DNA of 64,000 bases, from NCBI RefSeq assembly GCF_003056055.1, contig NZ_PYFP01000001.1, positions 434,001-498,000 of the forward strand, written 5' to 3'. Below, piece by piece: positions 8,732 through 16,847 of the stretch (position 1 is its first letter; each line of letters begins with the position of its first letter). This DNA is from Glaciimonas sp. PCH181. Its GTDB lineage: Bacteria; Pseudomonadota; Gammaproteobacteria; Burkholderiales; Burkholderiaceae_D. The notes under the pieces are model-generated. The model was not told the DNA's origin. It ran no database searches and worked only from the letters and a program-made list of their open reading frames with translations. The translations under genes and the position numbers were made by a program.

Positions 8732-9379
8732 ATGATTGAGATTGAAATGGCACAAAAATATCAAGCGGTTTTATGCGATTTACTCACTGCGCTTTTGGAT
8801 TCCTGGTCCGTATGGAACAAGACCGCAGGCTCGGAAGAAACCGGGCGTATCTGGCGCGCAGAATACCTCAGACTTACCTATGGCTGCGGCGCTTATCAAC
8901 CCTATGAAGAATTAGTCGAACAAGCGGCAAAAAATAGTGGCATCGCACCATCGCTAGCGAAAGAGCTAGAACAAAATTGGCTGGCATTGGATCCATGGCC
9001 CGGGGTTGTTTCGACGCTGACAGCATTAAAAAAAACGCATCGCATTGGTGTTGTTACCAACTGCTCTGAAAGACTTGGGCGCATCGCCGCTGACAGAGTA
9101 GGTGTTCCATTCGATATCGTCGTCACCTCAGAGCAGGCCGGTTTTTACAAACCACATCCACGGCCTTATGAATTGGCATTGGAGGAGCTTGGCTTGCCCG
9201 CCGAGCAAGTCCTCTTCGTTGCGGGTTCTGGCTATGATTTATTTGGCACCGCCAAAGTCGGTCTCGACACTTTTTGGCACAACCGCATCGGTTTGACGTC
9301 GCCTGCCGGAGCACCTGCGCCGATGGCTGAATCGGCAGAAATTTCAGATGTTCTTCAATTCGTAGCCACAACACAGTAA
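8732..9379 (+). CDS. HAD-superfamily hydrolase (haloacid dehalogenase type II-like)
   Basis: A 215-residue HAD hydrolase. The nucleophile Asp is in VLCDLLTALLDSW (Asp16), motif II is GVVTNCSERLG, the Lys/acidic region is SEQAGFYKPHPRPYE and motif IV is VAGSGYDLFGTAKVG. The usual DxxGT loop is DLLTA here, so the second part of motif I is unusual. An alternative start is the ATG at 8747. It is followed 11 bases later by a D-hydroxyaspartate dehydratase-like gene, an association I have met in other Burkholderiales. The substrate is not clear; a phosphatase or a dehalogenase acting on a small acid are both possible. Confidence 0.85.
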   Translation: MIEIEMAQKYQAVLCDLLTALLDSWSVWNKTAGSEETGRIWRAEYLRLTYGCGAYQPYEELVEQAAKNSGIAPSLAKELEQNWLALDPWPGVVSTLTALKKTHRIGVVTNCSERLGRIAADRVGVPFDIVVTSEQAGFYKPHPRPYELALEELGLPAEQVLFVAGSGYDLFGTAKVGLDTFWHNRIGLTSPAGAPAPMAESAEISDVLQFVATTQ

Positions 9380-9390
9380 TAGGAACTGAA

Positions 9391-10551
9391 ATGGATAATT
9401 TTCCTCAAACTTTGACATCAAAGTTAACCGATCTTGAAACCCCGGTACTGGTCCTGGATAGAGATCGGATGGATCAAAATATACAAAAAATGCGTTCAAA
9501 CCTTGCCCGGTTTTCTGTGAATTTCAGGCCGCACGTCAAAACTAACAAGTCCATTGACGTTGTCAAGAATATGCTTGGCGATACCTCTGGCGCAATTACA
9601 GTATCAACGTTGAAGGAAGCCGAATATTTTTCAGCGCATGGTTTTAAAGATATTTTGTATGCTGTGGGCATTATTCCCAGCAAATTCGACCATGTGATCA
9701 GGGTTCGTCAAGCTGGTACAAAACTGATCGTCGTATTAGATAGCCTTGAAATTGCACAGGCACTGGGCGACAAGGCGAAACAAGCGCGCACTAGCTTCGA
9801 CGTAATGATAGAAATTGACTGTGATGGTCATCGGTCTGGTGTTGATCCGGAGTCGGCATCGCTCATTGAAATCGGTAAAGCATTGGTCGCTGGTGGACAA
9901 AATCTCATCGGCGTAATGACGCATGCCGGAAACTCTTATAACTGTCGGTCTATCGATGCCATAAAAAAGATGGCTATGCAGGAACGCGATGCCGCAGTTC
10001 GCTGCGCGAATCGCTTGCGTGATGCTGGCATTGCGTGCCCTACAGTCAGCGTCGGCTCGACGCCGACTGCCATGCTCGCCGATAATCTCGACGGTGTGAC
10101 TGAAGTGCGTGCAGGTGTTTTCGTTTTTGAAGATTTAGTGATGGCGGGATTGGGCGTTTGCGGCGCAGAAGACATCGCGCTTTCAGTGCTGACCACGGTC
10201 ATAGGCCATCAAAAGGAAAAAGGCTGGATTATCACGGATGCAGGCTGGATGGCGATGTCGCGCGACCGTGGAACTAGCAAACAACCAGTCGATCAGGGAT
10301 ATGGCCTGGTATGCGATCTAAACGGTGAGCTGCTATCCGATGTTTTGGTCGTAGACGCCAATCAGGAGCACGGCGTAATCGCGCATCGCTCAGGCGATCC
10401 GGCGAAGACCCCTGATCTTCCCATCGGTACGATGCTGCGCATACTGCCAAATCACGCTTGCGCCACCAGCGCGCAACATGCGCAATACCACGTTGTTCAT
10501 CGCGATTCTTTCGACATCTTGGCAGTGTGGGCGCGATTTAGAGGTTGGTAG
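9391..10551 (+). CDS. DSD1-family PLP enzyme (D-threo-3-hydroxyaspartate dehydratase / D-threonine aldolase-like)
   Basis: A 386-residue fold-III PLP enzyme of the alanine racemase N-terminal/D-serine dehydratase-like class. The PLP lysine lies in RPHVKTNKS, and the C-terminal metal site typical of the family is seen in the QEHGVI segment and in NHACATSAQH (His and Cys of the zinc pair). Family members cleave D-threonine, D-threo-hydroxyaspartate or D-serine (established). It forms an operon with the HAD gene, probably under the divergent LysR protein. The window does not show which D-hydroxy amino acid is used. A hairpin at 10594-10620 may end the transcript. Confidence 0.88.
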   Translation: MDNFPQTLTSKLTDLETPVLVLDRDRMDQNIQKMRSNLARFSVNFRPHVKTNKSIDVVKNMLGDTSGAITVSTLKEAEYFSAHGFKDILYAVGIIPSKFDHVIRVRQAGTKLIVVLDSLEIAQALGDKAKQARTSFDVMIEIDCDGHRSGVDPESASLIEIGKALVAGGQNLIGVMTHAGNSYNCRSIDAIKKMAMQERDAAVRCANRLRDAGIACPTVSVGSTPTAMLADNLDGVTEVRAGVFVFEDLVMAGLGVCGAEDIALSVLTTVIGHQKEKGWIITDAGWMAMSRDRGTSKQPVDQGYGLVCDLNGELLSDVLVVDANQEHGVIAHRSGDPAKTPDLPIGTMLRILPNHACATSAQHAQYHVVHRDSFDILAVWARFRGW

Positions 10552-10593
10552 GATAGCTGCTGCCGCAGAGGTTGCGCTTAAGTCAAAAGTCAA

Positions 10594-10620
10594 ACTCGCA
10601 TCTTTATAGTTGATGCGAGT
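10594..10620 (+). terminator. Hairpin downstream of the DSD1 gene
   Basis: A perfect 9-base stem, ACTCGCATC and GATGCGAGT, encloses a 9-base loop, 43 bases after the DSD1-family stop. There is no clear T-run, so it may be a weak or bidirectional terminator between the convergent PLP-enzyme and acetyltransferase genes. Confidence 0.45.
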
Positions 10621-10682
10621 CTGAATTCCTCAGCGAGAATAATGTGCGATCTTCCTCGTCGCGCAATAACGTCAAAAATTTC

Positions 10683-11138
10683 TTACTTCGGGGGCTGGTA
10701 CAACATATCGATATGAGGGATGCCCGTGTCGTCATATAGTTCGCCGACGGTAGCAAATCCTAACGTGCCGTAAAAAACTTCCAACTGCGCTTGCGCGCTG
10801 ATGCGGATCGGTAAGCCGGGATAGAGATCTGAAGTTTGCGCTATTGCCTGTTGCATCAACGTCTGGCCGACGCCTTTCCCACGAGATTGTTCGGAGACGA
10901 TGACGCGTCCTATGGAAGGTTCAGGATAGCGTAGCTTAGGTGGAACAATACGGGCATAGGCTTGCAACGTCCCGTTATCGTCATAACCCAAGCCGTGCCA
11001 GCAAGACTGATCGAGGCCATCGGCATCGAGATAGAGGCAGTTTTGTTCGATAACGAAGACGCGCTGCCTTAAATTGAGTGCGTCATAAAGTTGCTCTAAC
11101 GAAAGTCGGTGAAAAGGTTGCCAATACCAATGCATCAT
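10683..11138 (-). CDS. elaA: ElaA-family GNAT N-acetyltransferase
   Basis: A 151-residue single-domain GNAT protein. ElaA hallmarks are the N-terminal LYDALNLRQRVFVIEQNCLYLDADGLDQ region, YARIVPP, IGRVIVSEQSRGKGVGQTLM (acetyl-CoA pyrophosphate loop) and AQAQLEVFYGTLGFATVGE near the end. The acceptor substrate of ElaA is not well defined. It faces the DSD1-family gene. The hypothetical frame at 11139 abuts its start exactly, but I see no functional link. Confidence 0.9.
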   Translation of the reverse strand: MMHWYWQPFHRLSLEQLYDALNLRQRVFVIEQNCLYLDADGLDQSCWHGLGYDDNGTLQAYARIVPPKLRYPEPSIGRVIVSEQSRGKGVGQTLMQQAIAQTSDLYPGLPIRISAQAQLEVFYGTLGFATVGELYDDTGIPHIDMLYQPPK

Positions 11139-11405
11139 TTAGTTTCCCATCGCGTTAATGACATGGCGCATCGCCGCTTGTCCCGCTGCAAGTTTACTTA
11201 ATGTTTGTATGTCGCGGTTAAAGTTTGTATTAAGTTGGCATTCGCTTCTGAATAGCCCTTCATCGCTAATCTGATCAGGGTGTAATGGAATACGTGTCAA
11301 AGGCCATTTTTCTCCCCTGACGATCATTCCGAGCCAATTTTTAGATATGAAAAAAGTGTAGACCGTCAACGCAGCGCGGCTCTCGTGATGCTGCATTACG
11401 TTCAT
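11139..11405 (-). CDS. Hypothetical protein, 88 residues (doubtful)
   Basis: An open frame of 88 codons ending one base before the ATG of the acetyltransferase gene. I do not recognise it. It has one mildly hydrophobic stretch near the N-terminus (LTVYTFFISKNWLGMIV) and no repeated or charged pattern. The exact abutment with elaA would suit an operon, but I see no strong ribosome site and the frame may be chance. Confidence 0.3.
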   Translation of the reverse strand: MNVMQHHESRAALTVYTFFISKNWLGMIVRGEKWPLTRIPLHPDQISDEGLFRSECQLNTNFNRDIQTLSKLAAGQAAMRHVINAMGN

Positions 11406-11590
11406 CCTGGAAAATCGAGGGCGGCGAAGAATGCCGTAGCGGAAGGCGAACTCTTTGCCGCGCTGCTAACATCGGTAGCCATTAGCAATATCTTTAGCTT
11501 AGCGCTTTAGTCGGGCGTTACCTACTCGCCATATCACGCTGCGGCTCGCACAAAACTTCCTGGCTCACGACTACACAGCATATTTGCACT

Positions 11591-11605
11591 GGTGCACGCT
11601 GCACC
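11591..11605. promoter_or_regulatory. 15-base palindrome, candidate operator
   Basis: GGTGCA-CGC-TGCACC is a perfect 6+6 inverted repeat, 320 bases upstream of the small leader frame and the MFS gene. Symmetric GGTGCA-type sites are used by several dimeric regulators, including some IclR members. The regulator is not identifiable from the sequence. Confidence 0.35.
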
Positions 11606-11704
11606 TTGAATGTGCAGAAATGTGATTCTTTGGTGAATTAGGCAACCGAATATAAGACAAAAACGGCAAATTCAGCTGGTATGAGATTTGCTAAGATAAA
11701 AATA

Positions 11705-11830
11705 ATCTCTTATATAAATCAAAAAACCATATATGAAACAAAAATGCGCTTTCATATTCAAGGAAATCTGCTATATTTATTTGACTTAAATCATATTTGG
11801 TTTAATGTTTTATATATGAGACAAAAAGCG
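11705..11830 (+). promoter_or_regulatory. AT-rich promoter/operator block A (upstream of MFS gene)
   Basis: This block contains ATATATGAAACAAA (11729-11742), which with TTTCATAT (11750-11757) also forms an 8+8 inverted repeat ATATGAAA/TTTCATAT; CTGCTATATTT (11768-11778); TTGACTTAAA (11781-11790), a possible -35; ATGTTTTATATAT (11805-11817); and a second ATATATGAGACAAA. The three words at 11729, 11768 and 11805 recur exactly in block B at 13571-13630, ahead of the SDR-led operon. This marks a shared regulatory site, probably for the IclR-family protein encoded at 16004. Confidence 0.6.
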
Positions 11831-11924
11831 ATTGTTTAGCCTCGATGGGTTTTCCCATTGCGGCATTCAAAGGCAGTCGCTGGGATGGGTACGCAGCTAC
11901 CTACACTAACTAGCCAGAGGCATC

Positions 11925-12080
11925 ATGAGCGAAACTGCATTGCGTAATGTCGGCAACAGCCTTGCCGATTTGTGGACGTCCCGCATGGGCGTCGTCGTTA
12001 TTCATTGGACTGGCACGCCTTGCTGCCGCCAATTGAATGCTGCTGAATACAATCCTTCGATCACTTGGAGGATGGTATGA
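11925..12080 (+). CDS. Small upstream frame (51 residues) overlapping the MFS start
   Basis: An ATG at 11925 with AGAGG four bases before it opens a 51-codon frame whose TGA (12078-12080) overlaps the MFS start codon (ATGA at 12077-12080). I do not recognise the peptide. It is not hydrophobic and has a CC pair near residue 33. It may be a translational coupling leader for the transporter, or the degraded end of an older gene. It is too short for confident calling. Confidence 0.35.
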   Translation: MSETALRNVGNSLADLWTSRMGVVVIHWTGTPCCRQLNAAEYNPSITWRMV

Positions 12081-13384
12081 AATCCAATAGCGGCCGCTGG
12101 TATGGCGTCATTACACTGTTCGTGATCGTCGCCATTTCCTATATAGACCGGATCAACATCTCGGTACTGATCACCGATCCGGCATTTCTGGCGCACATCG
12201 GGATTGCTAAAGCAGATCGCGCCAGTCAGGGCTTTCTCGCTACGGCATTCATGCTGGGCTATGGCATATCCGCTTTCATCTTCACGCCGTTTTGCGCGGC
12301 ACTATTCGGTGTCCGCCGGAGTTTGATTTATGGCTTGATCATGTGGGGCCTGGTGACATTTCTGACGCCTTATTTTCATGGCTATGGGATTTTGGTGGCT
12401 TCGCGCATCTTGCTTGGTGTGGCGGAGGGACCGCTGTTTTCTCTCGCGTCGTCATATATCAAGGCGCATTTCGCCAACCACGAAAATGGCAAGCCTAACT
12501 CCTTCGTCAATATGGGAACTGGGCTAGGTCTGGCGCTCGGTTATCCTATCATCGGCTATATGTTGGTCAGTTTTCATTGGGAAGTTTCGTTCTACCTGCT
12601 GGCGTTGTTGAACATTGCTTTAGGTATTCCGCTGGTGATGGCTTTTGTGCGGATGCCGAAGATGGCAGCCTATATGGACCGACCGAACTCGGTTGGCGAT
12701 GCAGTCAAGCAAGCTGGCGATATTATCCGTGGCGCTCTGAAAACCCGCAATCTACTAGTGATCACCATACTGACATCTGCTGCGCTGGCTTATCTATGGG
12801 GCAGCAGTAATTGGCTGCCCGCGTATCTGAAAGATGCACGCGGTTTTTCGATCAAGGAAATGGGCTGGCTGGCGTCCTTGCCGCAGTACGCGTTAGTGCT
12901 GGCGGTGCTGCTTGGCGGGATCATTATCGATAAGGTCGAGCGGCAGCGGGTTCCGTTCATTTTCATGGCGGCGAGTGTCGGCGTGGCGCTGTCGGTGTTG
13001 CTAGCGATCAATGTGCAGAATCCTTATATGGCAGCCTACAGTCTGATCGCCGCCAATTTCTTCTGGGGTTTGTTAAGTCCGGCGATTCCCAGCACGGTGC
13101 AATATTATTCGCGTCCCGAACACACGGCCAGCGCCTTCGGCGTCGTCAATGGAACGGGTAGCCTTGTTGCGGGTTTCATGCCCGCCATTATGGGCGGCGT
13201 CATCAGCGCAGTGGCTGCCGGTTCCGGCGCAAGCGGCGGAGCAGGGGCGGGATTTTTCGCAGGTTTTGCACTGTTGATTGGTACGCAAATGGTGGTGTTT
13301 ATCTGTGGCTTCATCCTTTGGCTGCGAGAACGCGGTTATACCCAGTCAGCGCAGTCGGAATCGCAAGGCGTCGTTACGCAATGA
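12077..13384 (+). CDS. MFS transporter, anion:cation symporter (ACS) family
   Basis: A 435-residue, 12-segment major facilitator. It has the ACS-family signature of the first helix (SYIDRINISVL), then QGFLATAFMLGYG, GVAEGPLFSLASSYI and a central loop near residues 200-230. ACS members import organic anions such as sugar acids, phthalate or hydroxy-aromatic acids with protons. I start it at the ATG at 12077, seven to ten bases after GGAGG; an upstream TTG in frame at 12065 is inside that ribosome site. It heads the catabolic island but is separated from the enzymes by a 338-base gap with its own promoter-like block. Probable role: uptake of the island's substrate. Confidence 0.92.
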   Translation: MKSNSGRWYGVITLFVIVAISYIDRINISVLITDPAFLAHIGIAKADRASQGFLATAFMLGYGISAFIFTPFCAALFGVRRSLIYGLIMWGLVTFLTPYFHGYGILVASRILLGVAEGPLFSLASSYIKAHFANHENGKPNSFVNMGTGLGLALGYPIIGYMLVSFHWEVSFYLLALLNIALGIPLVMAFVRMPKMAAYMDRPNSVGDAVKQAGDIIRGALKTRNLLVITILTSAALAYLWGSSNWLPAYLKDARGFSIKEMGWLASLPQYALVLAVLLGGIIIDKVERQRVPFIFMAASVGVALSVLLAINVQNPYMAAYSLIAANFFWGLLSPAIPSTVQYYSRPEHTASAFGVVNGTGSLVAGFMPAIMGGVISAVAAGSGASGGAGAGFFAGFALLIGTQMVVFICGFILWLRERGYTQSAQSESQGVVTQ

Positions 13385-13722
13385 TGGAGGCGGCCGGTGC
13401 TGGCGTGTTCCGGCATCGGCTGCGCCAGATAAATATGCTCTATTGACAAGATTCGCACTGCGGCAATTCCAGACGCCTGTATAAGCTTGCGTGCGGAAAA
13501 TTTCATATATAAATCAGCAAGTTACGTTAAAAATAAAAGTAGTAAAAAGCCTTATCTTTTTTAAAGATACCTGCTATATTTCTACTTAAGATGTTTTATA
13601 TATAGATTAGTAGTTTATATATGAAACAAATAGATTTCTTACTCAGCGTAATACGTCTCCGGAAAATATCCGGACCGCGGAGTAAATAATAAGAGAGCGC
13701 AAGAGAGAGACATAAGAGAGAT
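13385..13722 (+). promoter_or_regulatory. AT-rich promoter/operator block B (upstream of SDR-led operon)
   Basis: No gene in 338 bases. The AT-rich part (13500-13640) repeats the words of block A: CTGCTATATTT (13571-13581), ATGTTTTATATAT (13591-13603) and ATATATGAAACAAA (13617-13630), plus TTTCATATATAAATCA (13501-13516), whose ATATAAATCA also occurs near 11712. The arrangement suggests two or more operator copies around a promoter. A purine-rich ribosome site (AGAGAG repeats) precedes the ATG at 13723. Confidence 0.6.
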
Positions 13723-14487
13723 ATGACCCAAAGCACACAATTACTGGCAGGACGACGCATTTTGATTACCGGTGCTGCACGCGGACTGGGATTGGCATTC
13801 GTTACTGCTGTCGCTGAAGCTGGTGCCACCGTCGCGATGGCCGACATCCTGCACGATAGTTTGCAAGTTGCCGTGGCCGATCTTCAGCAGCGCGGTTTGA
13901 AGGTTGCAGGTTTTGCGCTTGACTTGGGCGATCCGGCATCGGTCGAGCAGTGCGCCAGCCATGCCATCGACTGGTTAGGCGGACTGGACGGATTGGTCAA
14001 CAACGCCGCCGTTACCAATTCCGGCGGCCGCACTTCTGAGCAGTTGGAAGTCGACATGTGGGACAAAGTGATGAACGTCAATGTGCGCGGTACCTGGCTG
14101 ATGACGAACGCCTGCCTGCCAGCGCTGCGTCAGTCTGGCCGTGGCAGCATCGTCAATCTGTCGTCTGACACACCGTTGTGGGGTGCGCCTAATTTGCTGG
14201 CATATGTCGCCAGTAAGGGCGCGATACTCGGCATGACGCGCTCATTGGCGCGCGAGCTGGGCGGCGATAACATCACCGTCAATGCGATAGCCCCGGGCCT
14301 GACGCTAGTCGAGGCCACCGAATACGTGCCGAAAGCACGGCATCAGGTATATCACGATCATCGTGCGATCCAGCGTGACCAGTTGCCTGAAGACGTTTGT
14401 GGCGCAGTGATTTTTGCCTTATCCGATCTATCGCGGTTTTATACCGGACAAGTCATGGCTGTCAATGGCGGCTTTGTGATGAACTAA
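13723..14487 (+). CDS. Short-chain dehydrogenase/reductase (SDR), classical
   Basis: A 254-residue classical SDR. The cofactor motif is TGAARGLG (residues 16-23), followed by an acidic residue (ADILHD) at the end of the second strand, which suggests NAD(H). NNAAV, the catalytic serine region (IVNLSSDTPLWG) and YVASKG (Tyr and Lys) are present, and the C-terminus has YTGQVMAVNGGF. It probably oxidises a hydroxyl or a cis-dihydrodiol in the pathway. It is the first gene of a run of closely spaced + strand genes reaching to 26905. Confidence 0.9.
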   Translation: MTQSTQLLAGRRILITGAARGLGLAFVTAVAEAGATVAMADILHDSLQVAVADLQQRGLKVAGFALDLGDPASVEQCASHAIDWLGGLDGLVNNAAVTNSGGRTSEQLEVDMWDKVMNVNVRGTWLMTNACLPALRQSGRGSIVNLSSDTPLWGAPNLLAYVASKGAILGMTRSLARELGGDNITVNAIAPGLTLVEATEYVPKARHQVYHDHRAIQRDQLPEDVCGAVIFALSDLSRFYTGQVMAVNGGFVMN

Positions 14488-14529
14488 TTCTCAATTTCTG
14501 GACAACTGAACACTAGCAAGGAGATAACG

Positions 14530-15069
14530 ATGACCGATTTATCCGAACAAAAGAATATCAAGCCGACGTGGGCACAAGCCGATGGCAGCAGTTTCAGCCA
14601 GTGGATGGAAACCCGCGTAGCACGCTTTTCGAGCCGTAAATACGATTGGAACGCACTAAAGTTCCAGGCAGATCACGACCCCAAATACCGCCGTGCGCAA
14701 ATGCGTTATATCGGCACCGGCGGCACCGGCGTGGCAGCGGATAGCAGCGTGATTCCGTCCGAGCATTTCACGTTTTCGACGATGATCATCCCCGCCGGTC
14801 ATGAAGGCCCGCCGCATCTACACGTCGATGTCGAGGAAGTATTTTTTATGTTGCGCGGCAAGCTCAAGCTGGTATTGGAAAAAGACGGCGAGCGTTACGA
14901 AACGATTCTGACCGAGCGCGATGTAGTGTCGATCCCGCCGGGCGTGTATCGCGAAGAAATCAATATCGGCGACGAAGATGCGTTGATGTGCGTGATGCTA
15001 GGCGCAAAAACGCCGATCACGCCAACTTATCCGCCCGATCATCCATTGGCAAAAATCAAGCGCGGCTGA
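14530..15069 (+). CDS. Cupin-domain protein
   Basis: A 179-residue single-cupin protein. Cupin motif 1 is complete (GPPHLHVDVEEVFFMLRGKL, with the His-x-His and Glu metal ligands). In motif 2 (IPPGVYREEIN) the usual histidine is replaced, so metal binding may be altered. An SD-like AAGGAG lies just before the ATG. Cupins in catabolic clusters serve as dioxygenases, isomerases or decarboxylases; the sequence does not decide. Two bases separate it from the hydrolase gene, so they are co-translated. Confidence 0.85.
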   Translation: MTDLSEQKNIKPTWAQADGSSFSQWMETRVARFSSRKYDWNALKFQADHDPKYRRAQMRYIGTGGTGVAADSSVIPSEHFTFSTMIIPAGHEGPPHLHVDVEEVFFMLRGKLKLVLEKDGERYETILTERDVVSIPPGVYREEINIGDEDALMCVMLGAKTPITPTYPPDHPLAKIKRG

Positions 15070-15070
15070 C

Positions 15071-15994
15071 ATGAACATGACAGCGCCTGTAACCACCGCC
15101 ACCGCAGAAATGCAGGAAACACTCGCCTTGCTGGATGCGCAGTTTCCAGAATCCAGTATCGATATTGACGGCAGCATAGTGTCTTATCGCAGCTGTGGCA
15201 GCGCTGTGGAAAGCGGTCGCTGTGTCGTCCTGTTGCACGGCATTGGATCGAGTGCGGCGTCGTGGTTGCAGTGTGCGTTGGCATTACCAAAAGATGTGCG
15301 AGTAATTGCCTGGAATGCGCCCGGTTATGGCAATTCGACACCGTTGCCGATGACACATCCGGCTGCAGCGGATTACGCGTTGCGGTTGCAGCAGTTATTG
15401 CAGGCCTTAGAGGTGAGTGATTGCCTGCTGGTGGGGCATTCGCTGGGCGCAATCATGGGATCGGCCTACATGGCTGCGGGTTATGGCCGGGGCCGGGTCA
15501 GGCAACTATTGCTGCTCAGTCCGGCGCAGGGCTACGGCAGCGAAGACAAGCGCCAGCGTGGGCAAGAGATGGTGCGGCAACGCTTTGATGCGCTGACGAC
15601 ATTGGGTTTGACGGGAATGGCGCAGAAAAGCCCGGAGCGGATGCTGTCGGCGCAAGCCGCCGATGCAGCCCGTGCCTGGGTGAGCTGGAATACGCAAAGT
15701 TTGCAACCGGCAGGTTATATGCAAGCGGTACAGATGCTGTGCAACGACGATATTCACCAGCATCTGGCAGTGATTGCCGGTCAATCAGCGTTGTCAACAG
15801 TACCGATAACAATGGCGGCTGCGGTATATTGCGGCGACGCCGATATTGTCACATCGCCGCAGGACAGTCGAACGCTGGCTGAGAGTTTTCAGTTGCCGTT
15901 TCAGCTAATCGACGGTGCCGGTCATGCTTGCTATATCGAGCAGCCGGAAGCAGTCGCGGCAATGCTACGTCGTCACCTTTATCAACTTTCTTGA
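15071..15994 (+). CDS. Alpha/beta hydrolase
   Basis: A 307-residue alpha/beta-fold hydrolase. The oxyanion region is VLLHGIGSSAASW, the nucleophile elbow is VGHSLGA (Ser), the acid is likely in VYCGDADIVTS and the terminal histidine is in DGAGHACYIEQPE. In ring-cleavage pathways such enzymes (the MhpC/BphD branch) hydrolyse C-C bonds of cleavage products or open lactones and enol-lactones. Here it lies beside a cupin and ahead of the IclR regulator. The substrate is not known. Confidence 0.88.
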   Translation: MNMTAPVTTATAEMQETLALLDAQFPESSIDIDGSIVSYRSCGSAVESGRCVVLLHGIGSSAASWLQCALALPKDVRVIAWNAPGYGNSTPLPMTHPAAADYALRLQQLLQALEVSDCLLVGHSLGAIMGSAYMAAGYGRGRVRQLLLLSPAQGYGSEDKRQRGQEMVRQRFDALTTLGLTGMAQKSPERMLSAQAADAARAWVSWNTQSLQPAGYMQAVQMLCNDDIHQHLAVIAGQSALSTVPITMAAAVYCGDADIVTSPQDSRTLAESFQLPFQLIDGAGHACYIEQPEAVAAMLRRHLYQLS

Positions 15995-16003
15995 GACAAG
16001 ATC

Positions 16004-16841
16004 ATGAATAAACCAGAGTTGCCAGAAGAAGAAATGCAAGAAAAATACCTCGTGCCGGGATTGGAACGCGGTTTGCGTCTGTTAAGCGAATTCAACCGTC
16101 AGGACAAAAGCTTGTCCGCACCGGAACTGGCGCGCCGTCTGAGTGTGCCGCGTTCGACCGTGTTCCGACTGTTGACTACGTTAGAACGCATGGGATTCGT
16201 CGAACGCAACGAAGGCGGTCGTGATTACCGTCTTGGCATGGCAGTACTGCGCCTGGGTTTCGAGTATCTGGCATCGCTGGAACTGACTGAAATCGGTCGG
16301 CCGCTGCTGGATCGCCTGCGTGATCAGATTTCCTATCCCTGCAATCTGGTGGTGCGCGATGGCCGTTCGATCGTGTATGTCGCCAAGTCAGTGACGCCGA
16401 CTGCTTTTGTCAGTTCGGTCAATGTCGGTACACGTTTGCCAGCGCACGCTACTGTGCTCGGTCGTGTCCTGTTGGAAGACCTGTCATTGGCGGAATTGCG
16501 CCAACTATATCCAGAAGAACATCTGGAGAGTTTTTCCAGCAACACACCTAAAACCGTCGTCGAATTATTCGACATGGTGCAGCACGATTGCAAACGCGGT
16601 TATGTATTGCAGGAAGGTTTTTTTTGAAACCGGCATTTCCACCGTCGCGGCACCGGTACGTGACCATTCCGGCAAAGTTGTGGCAGCGATGGGGGCGACG
16701 ATACCGTTGCCGCACATCGACCCTGCTCAGCTGGACGATATCGTGCGCTGCGTGCGCGAAACTGCCGGTGAATTATCCGGTTTGCTTGACCATGCTCCCG
16801 AAAAATCGGGCGGCAAGGTTGTTCACATGTGGCGGGGATAA
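16004..16841 (+). pseudogene. IclR-family regulator with +1 frameshift in a T7 run
   Basis: The first frame (16004-16627, 207 codons) encodes the IclR helix-turn-helix (LERGLRLLSEFNRQ, SAPELARRLSVPRSTVFRLL) and most of the effector domain, then stops at TGA right after seven T residues (16618-16624). In the +1 frame the protein continues without loss as FFETGISTVAAPVRDHSGKV to WRG and stops at 16841. Six T residues would restore one protein of about 278 residues, the normal IclR size. This may be a sequencing error, a real mutation, or a slippage site that yields some full-length protein. Its likely targets are the duplicated AT-rich operators at 11705 and 13500. Confidence 0.85.
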
Positions 16842-16847
16842 AACAGC

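Larger units (their letters stand above)
11406..11924. other. Gene-free promoter region of the catabolic island
   Basis: No convincing gene in about 520 bases. The left half has ordinary base composition and holds the palindrome GGTGCACGCTGCACC (11591-11605). The right half (about 11640-11830) is very AT-rich with repeated ATATATGAAACAAA-like words; these are described separately. The stretch separates a minus-strand pair from the + strand catabolic genes. Confidence 0.6.
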
